Source: Symbiodinium microadriaticum (lineage: Eukaryota; Sar; Dinophyceae; Suessiales; Symbiodiniaceae). Taken from it: 64,000 bases of DNA. The position numbers and the translations under genes are program-made. The DNA is taken from positions 184,106-248,105 of the forward strand of contig LSRX01000787.1 in NCBI GenBank assembly GCA_001939145.1, given 5' to 3'. The notes below the pieces were generated by a model. The model saw only the letters and a program-made list of their open reading frames with translations. It did not search any database and was not told the origin of the DNA. Positions 10,201-22,376 of this stretch are shown here, piece by piece (position 1 is the stretch's first letter; the number at the start of each line of letters is the position of its first letter).

Positions 10201-12402
10201 ACCTGTAGTGAAGACTCCTGTCGAGGCCTTGTCCGATCTCTTGCATGTCGCTGCTTCAAATCACAAAATCACGCGTTGCAAAGGTGGGCACTTGTGTGGC
10301 TAAAGATGTTTGCAGCATTGCACTTCCATGCACACGCACAGGCTCTCGTGGTAGCACTGCAGAACGGAGAGGCATTGTGATGCTGCTTTCGCGCAGAACG
10401 CTGCAGCATGTTGTAAACTCTCTCCACTTCACGAGGTGAGGCTGTACAACGGCAAGCACCTCATCGCTACTGTGGAAACGTAAGAGCCCCTGCGAATCCC
10501 TGCGACAGATTCAGTCCTTGGCTGTTCCTTAGATTCAGGTCGCAACAGACTTATGTGATTCCAGGCATGATGTGGTAACCGGTGTGAAGCTGGGAACCTT
10601 TGGCCGGGAGGAGGGCTCCATGGTGCGAGCCTGACGTTGTCAGCACAGAAGATTCGGCATGCAAGGTCAAGTACAGAACTACTGTGCCCTGAAGTTACAA
10701 GGTCCTCAGCTTTAAATCAGGAGCACTCATGGATCCAGCCTCAGATCTTTCGAAAAACTGACCAATCCGAACTTTAGGGGCTTGCGTGGCAAGGTCAAAA
10801 TCTTGCAGCGAAACGCCAACTTGGACGGTACATCTGTGACCGTTGGCCCACCACCGGAGCAGGTGGGCTCGTCGGCTCTTATGTGCTGAAAGCTTTACGG
10901 TGATGAGCAGCACCTTTTTGCAGGACATACCCTTGGATGTGCCGAAGAAGACAAAGCTGCCAGAAGCCTGTTGGGCTATGCACGAACTAGATCCGAATGG
11001 TTTTGTTGATGATTGCCGCTGCATCTGCCTTGCCCGAGCAAAGGTACGTAGAGCAGACCAGCAGGGAAAGAGAGCAAGCCATTGACATGCACAGGACCAC
11101 AACCTTCTTTCTGGGATGCCAGTGCAGATGTTGACGCATAGTCACGACATGACACGACAAACACTACAGGACCTTTCAGCGGGACTTGTGCAAGTGCTGC
11201 TCTGAGTGAACGCTGCAGGGTTTGACGGTGCAGGCACTGAAATGCTTCAGCTCTGTGAACTTTGGTCAAGTTGAACCCAGGCTACGGCTGTCAACTGCCC
11301 GCGCGTGCCACATGTTAAATGCCGGCTACTTCTAAAGACTGGAGCTTTTGGAGGATTTGGAGAGGTTGCCATGATGCGTCATATTGCGTTACATTCACTG
11401 TTGCAAGAGCCAAGTGCAGGTATGTGAATCTGTTGGGAAGTGGCCATGGGCCCATGCACAGACCTTACACCACGGCCTGCCGGATGCGGATATCAAAACC
11501 TTCAAACAGGGCTAGACGAGACTCGAAAGAGTGCGTTTGAGGTCCACAGCTGCGGGTGCCCAGGTTCGCATCAATGCGCAGGTCCTAGGCGCAAGGGGTT
11601 GCAAAAGCGTGTTGTCACGAAGATTTAAGACCCTGTCATAGACAATCGGCGAGCATACTCACAGCTGTTGTGACAGCGTTGTAAGCACCGTCCCCACGAG
11701 CCACCATGTCGCTGTATCTTGGCCCCCAAACATCATCTCCGTGTTCCTGGCTGCTCACAGCAAATTACGATGAGGCAGTGGTGGTTCGATTCGCGGCTGG
11801 ACTCACGCCTGCTTTGGCAGGTATGGGCCCACAGTTCAAGATTCTGGTCCGGATACAGAATGCTGGCCGTCTTGGCATGTGTTATCGGCATTGCATTTCC
11901 CCAAGCTCGGGGGATGAGGTTCAGCAGATGTTTGCAGAGCACACCTTGACTTGTAAGCTGGTTGTGTTCCGTGCTGGACAGCTCCAGATCGGGTCCAAGT
12001 CTGATTTCTTGGCAGGTGCAACTGCACTCTACGATGTGCCGGTTCATTGCACGACCAACCAGAATCTGTACCGTATACCCAGGTACAGGGAATCCACTCA
12101 TTGACCCCTGGCTCACTTCAACGTGCATTGTCTTCGCAGGCCCAGCTTCTTCCTTCCCGTATTGGTCCCTCAGCAGGCCTTGGCGGAATAGGGATTTTCA
12201 CGAGTCCGTGAGTACACCTTCGCGGAGGTCTATTTGGTTGAGATCCCACTCACATGCATCAACGAGAATGGCGGAACTGCGGCAGCAAAGTCCCCAGTTG
12301 ACCTCTCGATTTCACACATTTTGCAAGCAGCTCGCGCATTTTGACGAGGTCCGCATCTTTCTTGCGAGTTCGCAAGGGACGATGCCATTGATTTCAGCCA
12401 CT
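7247..12402 (+). CDS. BBS1: BBS1 homologue (BBSome subunit), about 31 short exons
   Basis: BBS1 is a beta-propeller subunit of the BBSome, which carries membrane proteins in cilia; its presence fits a flagellate. Joined exons follow BBS1 along almost its whole length. Exons: to 7394 (FLCLADLAADGDHRLVM), 7471-7503, 7561-7629 (WEHKLPDVPCAVQSFYHE), 7686-7733 (IPTLAVASGHR), 7810-7838, 7927-7978, 8045-8103, about 8140-8238, 8418-8470, 8572-8604, 9373-9404 (VSMLVIGTEN), 9477-9522, 9611-9672, 9735-9786 (ITVACRDGNIYTVKNGQ), 9887-9940 (IELETQPVGLVRF), 10015-10047, 10122-10171, 10226-10283, 10342-10371, 10436-10479, 10565-about 10625, 10778-10862, 10924-10958 (IPLDVPKKTK), 11044-11094 (VEQTSREREQAIDMH), 11170-11193, 11281-11304, 11420-about 11442, 11574-11588, 11821-11874, 12016-12082, 12140-12176, about 12209-12260, 12359-12402. 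Phase is kept at nearly all joins, through GC, GT and GA donors. ATG at 7247 is a possible start; the start and the stop are unresolved. Frame breaks near 8103-8140 and 10617. Confidence 0.85.
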
Positions 12403-13071
12403 TGGTCGAGCTTCTTGTTCTTGCTCGTGTGCAGTCACTGCGCACCATCTTGGGTGTTGAGCTGTTTGCAAATGATGCGACACCCCTGATAGCGTATTTT
12501 CGACACGCCCGATCTGGTTCACATGCCGGGGATGAATGATTGTGCTTCCGAGGCCTTAAAGTATTTTGGCGGCCCACTTTCGAATCATCGTACATGCACG
12601 GGAGGCGTCTTTCGAAACATGACATCGACACCTTTGAAGCCACAACCCGCTGCCATAGACCTTGTATCCTGAGTGCACAACTCCCAATCGCAGTACTTCA
12701 AGGCCATGCTATGCCAGGCTATAGGACAAGGCCCCCTCTGCCCGGCGTGATGGGGCCGAGCTTTCACAGGATCGATATCCATTCCGACATTCATCAAATA
12801 TGTGTAGCAACCTCACCACCGACCCCCTATGCAAGGGACAGGGCAGACCAACGTTTGAATGTGTGCCTGGGATTTTGCACACCTGATGCACCTCTGCATT
12901 TTCCGGCAGGCCATAGTACAGATGCCCATCTCCGAGCCAGCCATCATTGACTCCTTCTAGGCAGAGCAAATGTTCGTCACGCTGCTGTACAACACAGTGC
13001 TTTGTCACTGCCTTCGACTCCTTTGTTGGCGGCTTCAGAAGGTCCAAGATAGGAGCAGCCAGAGTAGAAGC

Positions 13072-16066
13072 ATGGGGTGTGGCGCAAGTGCCCAAAAGGT
13101 CCTGGCCGTCGCTCCGGTGTCGACTAATGCCGACGACTACTTCCCCTACGAGGGCACAGGCCCGTGGTACACCTGCAAGCCCGACGGCCTTGTGCTGCCG
13201 CGGGTAGCAAAAAGTGGTGCAGCTGGTGCCGCAGAATGCCCCCCGCATACGTTGCAGTCGCTCTTGACCAAAGCGGCCGATGAAAAGGGTGATCGGCCGG
13301 CTCTAAAAGCTGAGAAGCCGTGCCCTGCTCTGCAAGTTGACTCCGGTGTCCCCCCGGCGCTTCCGGATGCAGACTGGGCGACCTGGACCTATCGAGAATA
13401 CTATGAAGACGCTCGCAGGGCTGCCAAGGCCTTCGTGAAGCTTGGGTTTGAGCCCTTTGATACCGTGGCCATTTGGGGCTTCAATTCCCCGGAGTGGATG
13501 CTGAGCGCTCTTGCTGCGGGCTTCGCAGGCGGTAAAGTGGGAGGCCTCTACCCCACGGACACGCCCCAAACTGCTGCTTTCAAAGTGGTGCACAGCGGCG
13601 CCAGCATTGTAGTTGTTGAGGACCCAGGGAAGCTTACTCGACTCACTGCGGCCTTAGCAGCGCGCCAGGATCCGTCTGCTTGCAAGATACAGGCCTTCGT
13701 TGGCTACGGTTTTGAGCCGGCCCCAGGTGAAGCCATTCAAATTCCCGGGAGTAACCTCGCGGTACCTGTTATGAGCTGGTCTAACCTCATGGAGCTTGGA
13801 TCAAAGGAAGACGATGCAATCATTGACTCACGCAGCAAAGCCGTGCAGCCCGGACATTGTGCCGTGCTTGTGTATACATCTGGTACGACTGGAGAGCCTA
13901 AGGCTGTTATGCTGTCACACGATTGCATGGTTTTCGAAGCACTAACATTCCTCAACGTTGCTCGATCTCACGTGGGCCTCTGCGCTTCAGCGCAGCAGGA
14001 GCGCATCCTTTCGTACCTGCCCCTGTCACATGTAGCTGGAAAGATGGTGGACGTGTGCTTTCCCTTCGTGGCGACTGCCTCGTCACCTGCCTGGGTAACA
14101 GCATACTTCGCGAGGCCGTATGACCTGAAAGCCGGAAGCCTGAAGGACAGACTCAAGGTTGCGAGACCCACTGTCTTCCTTGGCGTTCCGCTGGTGTGGG
14201 AGAAGATCGCAGACAGGCCTGTAGAGATCGACATGCAGCACATGCAACACGCAGTGAAGCGATCTGCGTCCTTTCGCAGAGGCTACGTGCGGTGGGGGCT
14301 TCTACCAGCGGCATCAAGAAGAAGCTCTCGACTTGGGCCAAGGCCGCGTGCCCTGAAGCGCCTGAGATCGCCTGAGCACTGAGCTCTTTGCTTTTACTGA
14401 GGCCAAGGGCCTCCAGCACGCAAGGGCTTGTCAGATGGGAGGCAAGAGGGAGCAACGATCGTTTGGGAGGGGCTCATGGCTGACAGTCTTGAGTCTTGAG
14501 AATTGGGAGCTGACAGAGGCACGGGGCAAGAGCACTGAGCCAGGACTCAAGTTGCTGGGTTAATGTCATGAGCCCGAATCGGCTTGACCATTTAAGTTTG
14601 GACTATTTTGGACTTGAGGGTTGTCATTGTTGCAATTTTTTGTTTTGTAGATCTTGGGAGGGTGTGAGCATGGGAGGCGATGGCTTGGAGCCCTTTGCAT
14701 ACGGCGCTGCTAGCAAGCTTGTGCTCAAGAAGGTCAAGGGCATTCTGGGTCTCGACGAGCTCAAGTTCGCTGTCACCGGTGCCGCACCGATCCGGGTGGA
14801 CACCCTGGAGTACTTCGGCTCCCTTGGCATAAACATCAATGAAGTGTATGGCATGTCGGAAAGCTGTGCTGCCTGCACAATTTCCACAGACAGGGCCCAT
14901 TTGTGGGGATCTTGCGGTTATCAGCTGCCAGGAGTGGAGGTGAAAGCCTTCAAGGTAGATTCAACGGACATGAACAGGAAGGAGGAATGTCCACGGGCCG
15001 TCTCTCTCGACTCCATTGACGAAGAGTTCCAGGGAGAGCTATGTTTCCGAGGCCGCAGTATCATGATGGGCTATTTGGCGCAGCCCAGCTTGGGTGCCGA
15101 ACACGTGAAGGAGGCAGGCTGGCTTCTCGAAGACTTAGACTCTGAACTGTGAATGTTCGAGTTGTAGCCCCTGTTCCTGGATTAGGTTTGGTGATGTGTG
15201 GTGATCAGGCTACTTGCATAGAAAACCAAGACGGACCTGTCCGACCTGTCCCAACTCGTTCTGGAAGACCAGGTTTACTGTCGAGCAGATGGCAGGTACT
15301 TCAAGCGAACCCCGAGTAGCTCAGATTGCCATCCCCGGATGATAAGAGGTGGCAGAACTGTTCCGAGTCCCATCCTCAGGTGGGCTTCAGATTGTATCTG
15401 ATTTACGTCCAAAAGGCTAGATTGAAGGTGCTGGCCCTGCAGTGAAGTCACAACAGTTGTACAAAGCCTCGACAGGTTGAGCGCAAGACTGCGGAAACGA
15501 TCGATGCAGAAGGATGGCTGCATTCGGGCGACAAGGGAATGATCACACAAACAGGGATGGTCAAGATCACCGGACGATACAAGGAGCTAATCATTGGCGC
15601 AGGTGGCGAAAACATAGCACCAGTGCCGATTGAAGACCATATCAAGGGCTGGTGTGATGGCATCAACGAAGTCATGCTCATTGGCGACAAGCGCAAGTAC
15701 AACGTAGCTTTAGTGACATTGAAGGCCGTTGGTGCCAATGGCGAGAGTCCGGGCTCAGATCAACTGGATGCCGGGGCTGCCCGGGTAAATCCACAAGTCA
15801 CGACGATCATGCAAGCCATGGATGATCGATTCTGGATCGAGCAGATAACTCTGGCCATCAATTCTGCTAACTGCAACGGTAAGATATGCCCAAACAATGC
15901 CTTCAAAGTTCAGAAGTTTATGATCCTGCCGACAAACTTCTCCGAGGAGCAGGGTTTCCTAACCCCTACGAAGAAACTGAAGAGGCCTGTGGTCGAGAGG
16001 GCTTTTGAAAAGCAAGTCGACATGATGTACAGGTCTAGTAGCACCTATGTGCGATATGAGCCGTGA
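13072..16066 (+). CDS. Long-chain acyl-CoA synthetase, bubblegum (ACSBG) type
   Basis: Activates long-chain fatty acids to acyl-CoA with ATP (ANL/AMP-binding superfamily). Four exons: 13072-14216, 14282-14342, 14661-15113, 15476-16066; all three introns are GC-AG and the join gives 749 codons in one frame. The third exon could instead start at 14651. Motifs in order: P-loop YTSGTTGEPK (residues 268-277), YGMSES (465-470), GWLHSGD (566-572), and GRYKELIIGAGGENIAPVPI followed by E (586-606) with the ACSBG-type GGENIAP; PTKKLKRP near the C-terminus carries the candidate catalytic lysine. Total length is slightly above the usual 650-720. The ATG at 13072 was chosen because MGCGAS is a classic N-myristoylation plus cysteine acylation signal; the 34 codons open upstream have no family similarity. 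Membrane-anchored by lipid rather than by a helix is my inference. Confidence 0.93.
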
Positions 16067-16309
16067 GCAAAGGCTCCCGGCTCGTACACCTACAAAGCCA
16101 TCCCGCCGATGGCTCTACAGCGACTTTACAGATATGTCGTGCTCAACTATTTAAGCCATCATGCAGGACAAGAGCTGCAGATGCTATTTTGAAAAGTCGG
16201 TCTGTGAGATCAACACGCAATCGTGTGCTGATATTTCTCGCAGATGTCGCAGTTGACTGCCAGAGGTTTTAATGTTCTAGTCGTCGACTGCCACATAAGC
16301 AGGAGGATG

Positions 16310-19300
16310 TTGAAACGCGCCCACTGCTGGTCCGCGATTGGCTATCAACGGAAGACTCCTCAAGGGATGCGCTGGCGCAAAAAGAAGCCTTGATCGTTCT
16401 CTGTTCTATTAAGAGACTGCCTGCTTATGTTTGCTGTTCAGCTCTCGTCCAGCACACGGTAGGGCTGGTGGGGCAGTGATCGATCATAGGGCCGTCAATC
16501 CCATCACGATTTCGCATGAAACGGACCTTCATGCCCTCTTTGACAAAGAGGTACAGGGTGGGTTGTTAGTTGTCGGCAGACGGGCTGGAAGTTTACCTTG
16601 CCCAGCTTTGACTTTTGGCATCGCCGCTTTGATTCTGAAGCCTTCACCCGAAAAGTCGATGCAGCCTTCTGGAGGTATTTCCGCGATCGGATCGCCAAAG
16701 CCGAAAAGCATGAGTGCCGAGTTCCGCGCACGAAGCCCTTTATTGCCAGGCCAGAGGCTTTCGAGGTCGGCCTAAGCTCTGCAGAGCTGAGCTGGAGAGA
16801 GTTGATGCTGTGTCAATGCTAGGAGTTTCACACGTGCCTACTCCGCAAAGGCACCAGGAAAGAGCGCAGACCTCATAATCAGCTGTGTTTGACGTTACGC
16901 TTTCGGCTTGCTTGACCAGTGTTGCTTTGCTCTTGCAGCCTTCATTCCCATCAAAAGAAGTCCCTGCAAAGTGAAGGCGGAGAATTTTCAAGCTCATCCG
17001 CAGATTGCAGTGCACACATCGAGCAGTCTGTGGTTTATAGAAACGGATATTACATGAGAAATCTGGCACCGCTGTGTCCAAGCGCAGCAATCTCTCAGGT
17101 GAGAAACATCGCAGTATCGGCACGAATCAAGCCAGTCTGCAGCCTTCACCAGCCAGTGTACTGCAAGTAATGGCATTGATTTGCGCTCCCCGCCATACGT
17201 TGCCCCGTTGCTTGCAGCCTATAGAGCATTTGAGCAGCACTGAGTTTAACCGTTTAATTTCACTCCAAATGCTGAAGTTGTGCGAGTCACGGACCACAGA
17301 CGCACTTAAACAACTTCCTGGCTCAGGAAAACACATAGCAGAAGCTTGCTGCACGTGCTTGCGCGAGCACCTTCGAAGGCACCAAGCTGACTAGCTGTTT
17401 TGGCCGGGAGCAATCCGATGCTCTGATTGCGTCCCCTTGCTTGGAGCTGGCTCAGGCTGTGCAACTTACATGACGCATACAACTTTGCCAATCCTGTCAG
17501 GGTTCAGCACGCCGATACCTTTGCGCCGGCGGATTACTGGCTTCGGTGCGCTCTTGGTCAAGGCTGCCTGCACTTGGTCGAAGAGGGCAATTTGGGTCAG
17601 TCCGGCTCGATCACTTTCGCTGGAGGTCCCCCCATGCCAGGCGCAGATGCCAGGCATGGCGCTAAGTTGCTTCTGACTGTAGTTTAGCACCGTCATGAGC
17701 ACCTGCGGCTAGGACAAGTCCGCACAAGTGGATCTGTTCTGCTCAATTTATTTGCTGGGTCGTAGCATCAGGATCGTCGTTTCTAAAACTACTCGTATTG
17801 GCCAGAAATCTTGAATCAGCCTCCTTCCTATGTACATGGGTTTGTTCAAAGACACGCAAGTGGTACCATGCGAGAAGCATGCTGGTACTCACAAAGCACT
17901 CACAGCCAAAATTGACTAAAGCTGTTCTGTCGGACATGCTCTCGGAACCGGAACCGGCGGCTGATGGTCAGACGGTCAGACAGCGCGCCATTGAACTTTT
18001 TTGCTGAGCTTGGTTGATATGCGCACTTCCATGTCGCTGGAAGCCAGCCTTTTGCCATGTTCCCCCTCTACATTGTACTCTACATGCTGTCCGAGAGCCC
18101 GTCTTGGTGAACCCGTCTTGTCGTTGTGTGAACTCTGGCCCTCCTCACAGACAATTGAAAGCAGCATCACTCTAATTTAGAGCAGTAGAATGCGGACTGA
18201 ACTTTATTGGGTGCTCAGTTGGATGCACTTCACTTGAACACTCTGCCCTCACTGAGACGTACAGTGTTAGCTGGCTCAGGGCAAAGACAGAGTGGTAGCT
18301 GATGCCGTTCAGGAGGACCTCCAACTCCGACTGCAGCCAAGATGTTGATCTGGACGAATTTGCCGTACGACTCTGCACGAAAGTTTGCAGGACTTGGCCA
18401 TCACCAAGAGCCGCTTCTGTTCTGGACCCAGGAGTGTGCATCTCTCACATGTGGCAGTGGCAGGGCTGAATCAGGCCATGGCTGGACGATCTCCCAGCTG
18501 AAGAAGGCACGCAAAGAGACACGAGGATTGGATTCTGCGAACTTTCGACCGATCATGCCTCCTGCCGCCGCAAAAAGGTCTCTGATGGATCCTGCAACCC
18601 GCAAACCAGGAAGCAATGTGTAGCCCGGTGGCCCGACAACCTATCCATTCGTCTCTCGAGATGCTGTAGCCTGAGAGAGCCGTAGAGTGCTTTAGGAGCA
18701 GGAGCTCACATATCGGAATCTCATGAACATGACCACCTTCAGTAGTATGTAGGAGGCTGAACACATTCGACAGACCACGGCATGATTATCCGAGCACGGC
18801 TGCACATGGAACGCCATGTCCGTCGCAAGGGTGCAGACAGCATTGCTGCATGAACTGCTCACTAGAGCTGTTATGACACCGCACTTGCATAGATTGCGTC
18901 GACATATCCACTTGAAGCAAAGGCTGAAGCAATACGATGTGAACCTGAGCACGCGGAGATCGCCTCGCTGCCCAGCCTCCGAGGCGGTTTGAGCAAGAAG
19001 TCTCCACCTATTTCCTCAGTCTGGCCCCCTGCTCGAATCAAACCTGGAGCTCCGCATAGTTGCATCTGCAGATATCTGCAGGACTGCCGGAGAGTATCTC
19101 TGCTGCGCTTCATTTTCAAGCGTCGTGTTTGCAATGCTGTCCGGAGCCCGGATCTCCTTCGTCTCAACGCTTCCAACGGAAGACTCTGTGGGCCGACGGA
19201 GAGGCCCACCATGGCCCACCCTAGCTGCCCCTAGCTGCCCTAGCTTGTTTTTCGAGCGCAGAGCCAAGGGGTGGCCCAGAGGAAGTTCGAGCTCGTGAAG

Positions 19301-19354
19301 CGCGGAGTTAAACTGAAAGATGAGCTTCAGCTCTTCCCCGAGCAACGCACCCAC
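16310..19354 (-). CDS. Probable multi-exon gene of unknown function on the opposite strand
   Basis: Not recognised. Protein-like - strand frames with splice signals line up from 19354 downward: about 19354-19246 (EELKLIFQFNSALHELELPL), 18616-18480 (LPGLRVAGSIRDLFAAAGGM), 18430-18270 (WLQSELEVLLNGISYHSVFA), 17700-17494 (LTQIALFDQVQAALTKSAPK, then IRRRKGIGVLNPD), 16960-16915, 16745-16562 (MLFGFGDPIAEIPPEG) and 16545-16470 (EGMKVRFMRNRDGIDG). The donor after 16562 is AAG|GTAAAC and the following exon restores phase 1. Whether all belong to one gene is inference. It sits between two + genes (ACSBG and the choline-transporter-like gene), so it interrupts the + array. Some + frames overlap it (for example 16598-16822), so strand confidence is moderate. 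Confidence 0.4.
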
Positions 19355-19625
19355 CGTGATGCATCTGGACTGTGTCCAGTGGGATTCAGCAAGTTAAGCA
19401 GCTAGCAGATTGGGCATCAACCCAATCTGCATAGGTTCGTTCAGCAGATTGGCTGGCGTTGCCCATGTTTCTGTCGAAGATGTCCTTTGAGGCTCTCTGC
19501 ACGGTGACATTTGTGGGTAGCTTCCTGCACCTTGGCGTTTAGCTGATTTTGTTAAATGGCTGCTAGGGGGAGCTGGAGGCAGCGAATGACTTCCTCTGAC
19601 TACTGAGCGAAGACATCCGCCATTG

Positions 19626-19655
19626 CCATCATCATCATCACCACCATCATCCTCA
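19626..19655. repeat. Short (CAT)n-like microsatellite
   Basis: About 28 bp of imperfect CATCATCACCACCAT units, between the - strand gene and the + strand exon that follows. Confidence 0.7.
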
Positions 19656-19672
19656 GCACCGGAGCTTCGAGT

Positions 19673-19942
19673 ATGTTACCTGCTGTTCACACAGAACTTG
19701 TGAAGCCTGCCGAGGCTTTTTCTTGCTTTGGGCATCTCGTCCAGAGCACAGCCTGGCTCGGCGAGCGCTCTGCTCCCGGCTCCTCCATTTGGGCTCAGGC
19801 CGGCGGCCGGGTTCTGAAGAAGTTGCGAGCACTATCTTTTGAGTCGGATTTCTTGCCGGCAATCTGTTCCTGTTCCCCGTCTGTGCATCTTCGGTGCAAT
19901 TGCAATTGCAGTCCAGGCAAGAAGGGCCAACTGGCTTGTACA
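19673..19942 (+). CDS. Possible upstream exon or small gene
   Basis: A + frame contains VKPAEAFSCFGHLVQSTAWL and GGRVLKKLRALSFESDFLPA, with ordinary globular composition, while the antisense frame is Arg/Gln/Cys rich. It lies 175 bp before the first CTL exon I can recognise and could be its N-terminal exon, but I could not connect the phase. The start at 19673 is a TTG or an internal position in an exon; no good ATG is visible. Confidence 0.35.
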
Positions 19943-20117
19943 TAGATGCCGCACGGCGGCTAACTAGTCAAGAAGACCGTGCTGCTTGGACTGAGACTTC
20001 CATGGACATGACGACGTGACTGCACATGTTGCTTCAGCACTCCACATTATTGGTCACAGCTCTATACTACATTCTCCTGAGTAACTGACTTTCTGATCCT
20101 GTCCACGAAGCTGTGAG

Positions 20118-22108
20118 GTGAGCTGGAACGTTCTTCTTTCGGTAGTCACTGTCAGCTCCGCTGTCGGCTTCCTGTGCGCACTGGTGGTCTTGCAGCTACT
20201 ACAATCTGGCGGAGAGCAAGTACTTTTTCAGTGCACTATGCTGTTGCCGGTGCTGAGGCTGATAACAGGCCTTTTCTGTTTGTGTTACCCCTGGAACAAC
20301 TTCACCCCTCAGACATACTACCGTGGAATGGACGATGACGCTATCCGATACCTGGCTTGCGCTGTCTATACCTTGGCCGGTGCGTCGTTGACGATCTGTT
20401 CTCTTTGCAACTGCTGTATCTCCATGCACGTGCGGCATCTTGCCCGCCCTTGGCTTTCTCTTCAAGCAAGTTTGATGAAATGCGTTAGCATGGTCGTACT
20501 CGCCAATCCTGGCATGCTCCTGGTACCCCTCGGATTTGCGGTGCTGCTCTACTTCTGCATTGTAGGCTGCATCTCCGCTTGGTCGTCCATCCTTGATGCT
20601 GCAACTGTCTCGAGCTGGTGGCCGGAAACTGCAATCATCCCGACCATTCTGCTCATCGGCTGGGGCGGAGGCACGGCTTTCTAAATCAAAACAAATCCAA
20701 GTCCGTCTAAGTGAGTCCCAGATCAGCCTCGTCGCCTCGGCTCGATTTGCCAGAAGGTGTCGCCTCGTACACTTCCATCCTGGCCTTCTGCGGGGTTTAC
20801 AGCCGATGGTATCACTCGCGCCCTGAACCACCAGTCTTTGCGAGCCTGAGGACGCATCTACAGCAAGTCTCCCGCTTAAATCTGTGCCTTGTGCAGCGCG
20901 TGTTTCATACTCTTCGGGAGGAGTGCCGTCGCCTTTGGCTTGGGAACAGTTGCTTCGCTGCAGCTGGGGAGTCTTTCCAAACGTCAGTCAGCGGCACCGA
21001 TATTAGGCCTTTTAGGCAGCCAGCGCAGAAGACAGCGCCCTTGTTTCGTAGTCAGCTGGCGAGCTGGTCGAAGTCGGGACAGCATGCGCTTGGTGCTGGA
21101 GGGGGAATGTACATGTACGTACCGACTGCAGAAACTTTCCACCCAAGGCATGTCTGGCCTCGTTCCTGCGACCAACGTTTCGTACGATCGAACTTTTGAG
21201 CAGGCGCGGAATCAGAGCCCATGAAAATCACGGCTTGTCCCCAGAGCCACAGAGAGCCTCCGATCCACGCGTCAGGATTATCCAGCCGTCAGGCCCTGAC
21301 TGCAAAGCAAATCCCGTGAGAGCTTGCATGAAACTCGGATCGCAGCGAGAGCACGCAATCACTGCCGTGCTGGGCAGTTGCTATGCACGTTCCCAAGTGT
21401 GCAAGCAAGCCTGGCATGCAAGGACATGCACCTGCGCCTGCGTGCTGGAGTTTGCATTCCGTTTGGTTGGCGCTTTTTGGCAGCATGTCCGGCGGAGTCA
21501 ACTTGCACGCTACAGCGATGAGTATTTCAGGCTGTCGCCGCAGTTCTCTTATTCGCACGCTCACCCAGGACGTTTCTCGATTCTTCGATACCTGGGCATT
21601 CACGCAGTGTGCCATCCGCAACGGTTCCTTCTTCCAGTCGTCGTATATAACGATGCTCAGCCGCAGCTTCCCTTAAGACGCGATGAGACGGGAATTTGCC
21701 TCTCATAACATTGGAGACGGTGGTTGTTCACCACCGGCGTGCTGAGGGTTTGAAGTAGGCAGTCCCAGTGTAGACCTTGCAAGAAGCATCCCGCGTCTCT
21801 GCGTCGTCAGCTAGGCAAGACCCCTGCATGACGATGCCAATCCGAGAAAATGAGAAGCCATGCATCTGGATTTGAGGTTTGCTCTCTGCACCTGCTCCAA
21901 CGTGACCCTCCTTACAAGAAACCTCGTCCTGGATTATGTCACAGGAGGGGTGGCTCTGGGAGTGCTGCGGCTGTTTGGACCCTGCTTTGCCATTTTTGCC
22001 CCCCGAGCAGGTTCTGGCACCCAAGCGGGCGGCTTGCTGGGCTTGCTCGTTGGTGCAGTTGCGCACTATTTAGGCCCTGCTCGTGGTCATCGCCAGATCA
22101 GCCTTTGA
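20118..22108 (+). CDS. Choline-transporter-like protein (CTL/SLC44, PNS1 type)
   Basis: Multi-pass membrane protein of the choline_transpo family. Exon 1 (20118-20664) holds several hydrophobic segments and ends GGC TGG G before a GC donor. Exon 2 (20757-20862) begins with the missing GT and reads SYTSILAFCGVYSRWY, matching the VxVSGVFASWYF segment of PNS1, then ASLRTHL where the family has SLKRAL. Exon 3 (20897-about 20981) reads FILFGRSAVAFGLGTVASLQ, like FGSICFGSLIVALIQ. Exon 4 (21569-about 21667) reads DVSRFFDTWAFTQCAIRNGS, matching the conserved NxYAFTQVAI signature. Exon 5 (about 21871-22108) has a Gly-rich hydrophobic pair of segments to a TGA, as at the family C-terminus. Three junctions keep phase through GC donors. 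The true start lies upstream of 20118 or is that GTG-containing exon edge; exons around 21000-21560 are incomplete. Confidence 0.75.
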
Positions 22109-22376
22109 ATGTCTTGAATGTGCTGTTTGTGAAAATCAACGGATACAGGCAAGTTTCCGTGGCTTTACTGGGCACCAGCAACCGGCTGCATCTGCGCGAC
22201 GATCATGACCAGCATCGCACGGGGCCTAAGCTGAGCTATAAACCGGCTGTAGTGAGTTGTAGTGAGCTCGTGACTACAGATTTTCAGCGAGTTCTCAGAT
22301 TCGACCGTCGTTCACAGATTGAGCTTAACAAAAGAGCATTCGAGATGATTGCTTGTAAGCCTTGTAAGCTTAACAA

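Noticed and set aside
12970-13071. 34-codon in-frame extension of the ACSBG protein
   Set aside because: It lacks family similarity and would bury the MGCGAS acylation signal that starts at 13072.
14217-14382. C-terminal part of the first ACSBG open frame, after 14216
   Set aside because: The 65 bp after 14216 is a GC-AG intron; translating through it destroys the family match, which resumes in another frame at 14282.
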